NCBI GenBank assembly: GCA_004154925.1
Contig: QJNS01000173.1
Location: forward strand, 1 to 64,000
DNA length: 64,000 nucleotides
Direction: 5' to 3'
Origin: Monosporascus cannonballus
Lineage: Eukaryota > Ascomycota > Sordariomycetes > Xylariales
The number at the start of each line of letters is the position of its first letter. Position 1 is the first letter of the stretch. A model generated the notes under the pieces. That model made no database searches. It saw only the letters and a program-made list of their open reading frames with translations, and was not told the DNA's origin. The position numbers and the translations under genes were made by a program. Positions 62,303 through 64,000 of the stretch are shown piece after piece.

Positions 62303-64000
62303 TTTACCTAAGAGGTTTGCAATCAGTTACTAATAAAAGTTTATTTTTTAGTTAAAGAGAGAAAAAAGGAAAGATAAGAAATACAGTTATATATATTCGC
62401 ATATAAGGCGTTACGTTAATAATGCTTGGTATCGGCGTTTATTAGGTGCTCTATAATAGATCTTTATATAGCTTTATTACATTATTTTTTATTTTTCTTA
62501 AAAAAGGTTAGCTTATTACAAGATCAATAATTGCGTTAATTTTTAATTTTTAATTAATCCGAAATTCGAAAATTTGTCGGTTTCCGAATTAGGTTTAATT
62601 TAAGTAATTAACTATAAGTTAATTATGCGTTAAATAGGTTTATATATAAAAACGTATTTACATTTTTATTTATTTTAATTTTCTTTTATAATAATAATTT
62701 AATTTGGTAAATTAGCTTTTATTAAGATTTATTATAATGTTTTTATACGTTATTTTGTAACGGCTTAAAATCTGATTAATATGTTATAACGCTGCGAAAA
62801 TACCCCGTAAAAAGAACGTTCTTATGTTTTTAGACTTTTTTAGTAAATCGGAATCTGCCAAAATTTTTCGTACGTTACGTATTTATGTCGTCCTGGATAA
62901 ATATTTTATCCGTATTCGTAATATATCTTATTTTATTTATATAATTCGTTTTACTAAAAACCTAAACGCATTTTATTTAAATTAATAAAATATGTAATTT
63001 ATTTATATATTATTAATTCGTTATTTTTAAAATATTTATTATTATACGCAAAAAGACGGTCCGTTATTAAATTTACGTTAATTATAATTATTATTATCCC
63101 GAAATAAATTCTTTTTTATTTTTATTAATATATTTTTTATCGTAATTTTCGCATATTTTGCAAATATTTTCAAATATCGATAAATAATTAATACGTTTTG
63201 CAAAATTGCTTTTAATTAAGATTATCGAAATCTTAATAAATTCGGTTTTTTGCGTACTTTTTATATTATTTTATATTGTTAATTTTAATTTAACGGTTGC
63301 TTATATTTAAAAAAAAGTTAATACCCAAACCTTACGTTTACGTTTTAAACTTTTGTACGTTATTCGTTTTGAAATAAATTTATGCTGTTAATTCCTAATT
63401 TATATATTATTTATACGTAAGTTAGGCTGCTAGTTTAGTAGGTTTTTCCGCCCCGTATAGTAAAAAAGTATTAAGTATAAAAATAATAAATCTCGTTATA
63501 TACGTTTTTTTTACGATATTTCCGTATTTTTTCCGTATTGTTTATTAATTTACGTTATAAATTAAATTAATAACCGTTAATATTTATATTATTAATGGTT
63601 TCGAAAACCTTATAATTATAACTTAAGTAATTAAAAAATCCTCATTTTATCGAAATTTAATATAAATAAAACCAAATAATCGAACGTTTTAGGTACGTAA
63701 TTTCCGCATAATGTTAACGTTATAAATTAGTAAGGTAAACCGTCAAACCCATAAGTTTTTAAAATCAATCAAACAATTTCGTATTTAATATATTATTTTT
63801 GTAATTTTTAAAATTTTTAAAATGCTTTATTCGTAAATTATAAAAACGTTATTTTAATATTTATTTGTAAATTACTTAAAGTTATATTTAAGCGGTTTCT
63901 CCAAATTTCCTATATCGTTTATATACCGCTCGGCCGGTATTTTTAAGCTGGATTTTTACCCCTTTACTTTCGAGTAATATGCTGCATTTGAAATTAGTTA
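62303..64000. other. AT-rich unassigned DNA at the right edge
   Basis: It is not similar to elements A-H by eye. It opens with a less AT-rich stretch (GGCTTTACCTAAGAGG), and TGTACAAGG at 62292 plus a pyrimidine tract after ATTACA near 62480 would suit a minus-strand LTR element running out of the window. No second LTR or diagnostic domain is visible. A minus-strand frame near 62800-62900 (LADSDLLKKSKNIRTFFLRG) looks protein-like, but I do not recognise it. Confidence 0.3.

Noticed and set aside
15640..64000. AT-rich block as mitochondrial DNA or a centromere core
   Set aside because: It consists of delimited nuclear LTR elements with 5-bp target duplications, and there are no mitochondrial genes. 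A centromeric location cannot be excluded but is not shown by the sequence.

Overview
This window looks like a piece of a filamentous ascomycete genome (Pezizomycotina). The left 15 kb has ordinary base composition, with split genes, short GT-AG introns and good branch points. From about 15.7 kb to the right end the DNA becomes very AT-rich and is almost solid retrotransposon, broken by TAA/TAG stops. That is the pattern left by RIP (repeat-induced point mutation, C to T in repeats).

Left gene block (1-15.7 kb). On the plus strand lie a LaeA/Umta-like methyltransferase (2550-4354, two exons) and VPS18, the RING-bearing HOPS/CORVET subunit (5077-8298, three exons; the last exon completes the RING). 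Two minus-strand loci follow: a decayed alpha/beta-hydrolase pseudogene with two stops and a frameshift (10450-11270), and a many-exon MFS transporter of the anion:cation symporter type (11839-14337). These genes do not form an obvious cluster. VPS18 is housekeeping; the others are typical accessory genes next to a repeat block.

Right repeat block (15.8-64 kb). At least eight Ty3/Gypsy LTR elements can be delimited, four of them by exact 5-bp target duplications. A (15813-22455, minus, ATTTT) stands alone. D (22915-50311, plus) is split by B (23926-30856, plus, TAATT) and by E (32726-47047, minus, a different family). E is itself split by C (34823-41718, plus, TTATA). G (from about 50356) is split by F (50879-57774, plus, TTCGA) and then by H (58596 onward, plus, cut off near 62302). 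Recognisable remains include gag with a CCHC knuckle, a retropepsin, an RT with a YFDD-like box, RNase H, an integrase with a GPY/F motif, and a C-terminal chromodomain. The main family is therefore a chromovirus.

Most notable result. Between the chromodomain and the 3' LTR, these chromoviruses carry a second gene on the opposite strand. It encodes a roughly 165-170-residue protein with Cys pairs followed by a long charged, coiled-coil-like segment. The same frame is readable in C (40760-41260) and F (56797-57309), and relatives are visible in A, D and probably B. The in-frame stops I read in it are all TAA/TAG, as expected from RIP of a once-open frame. A second recurring feature is that elements sharing one body and one LTR 3' half have different short tandem repeats in the LTR 5' half.
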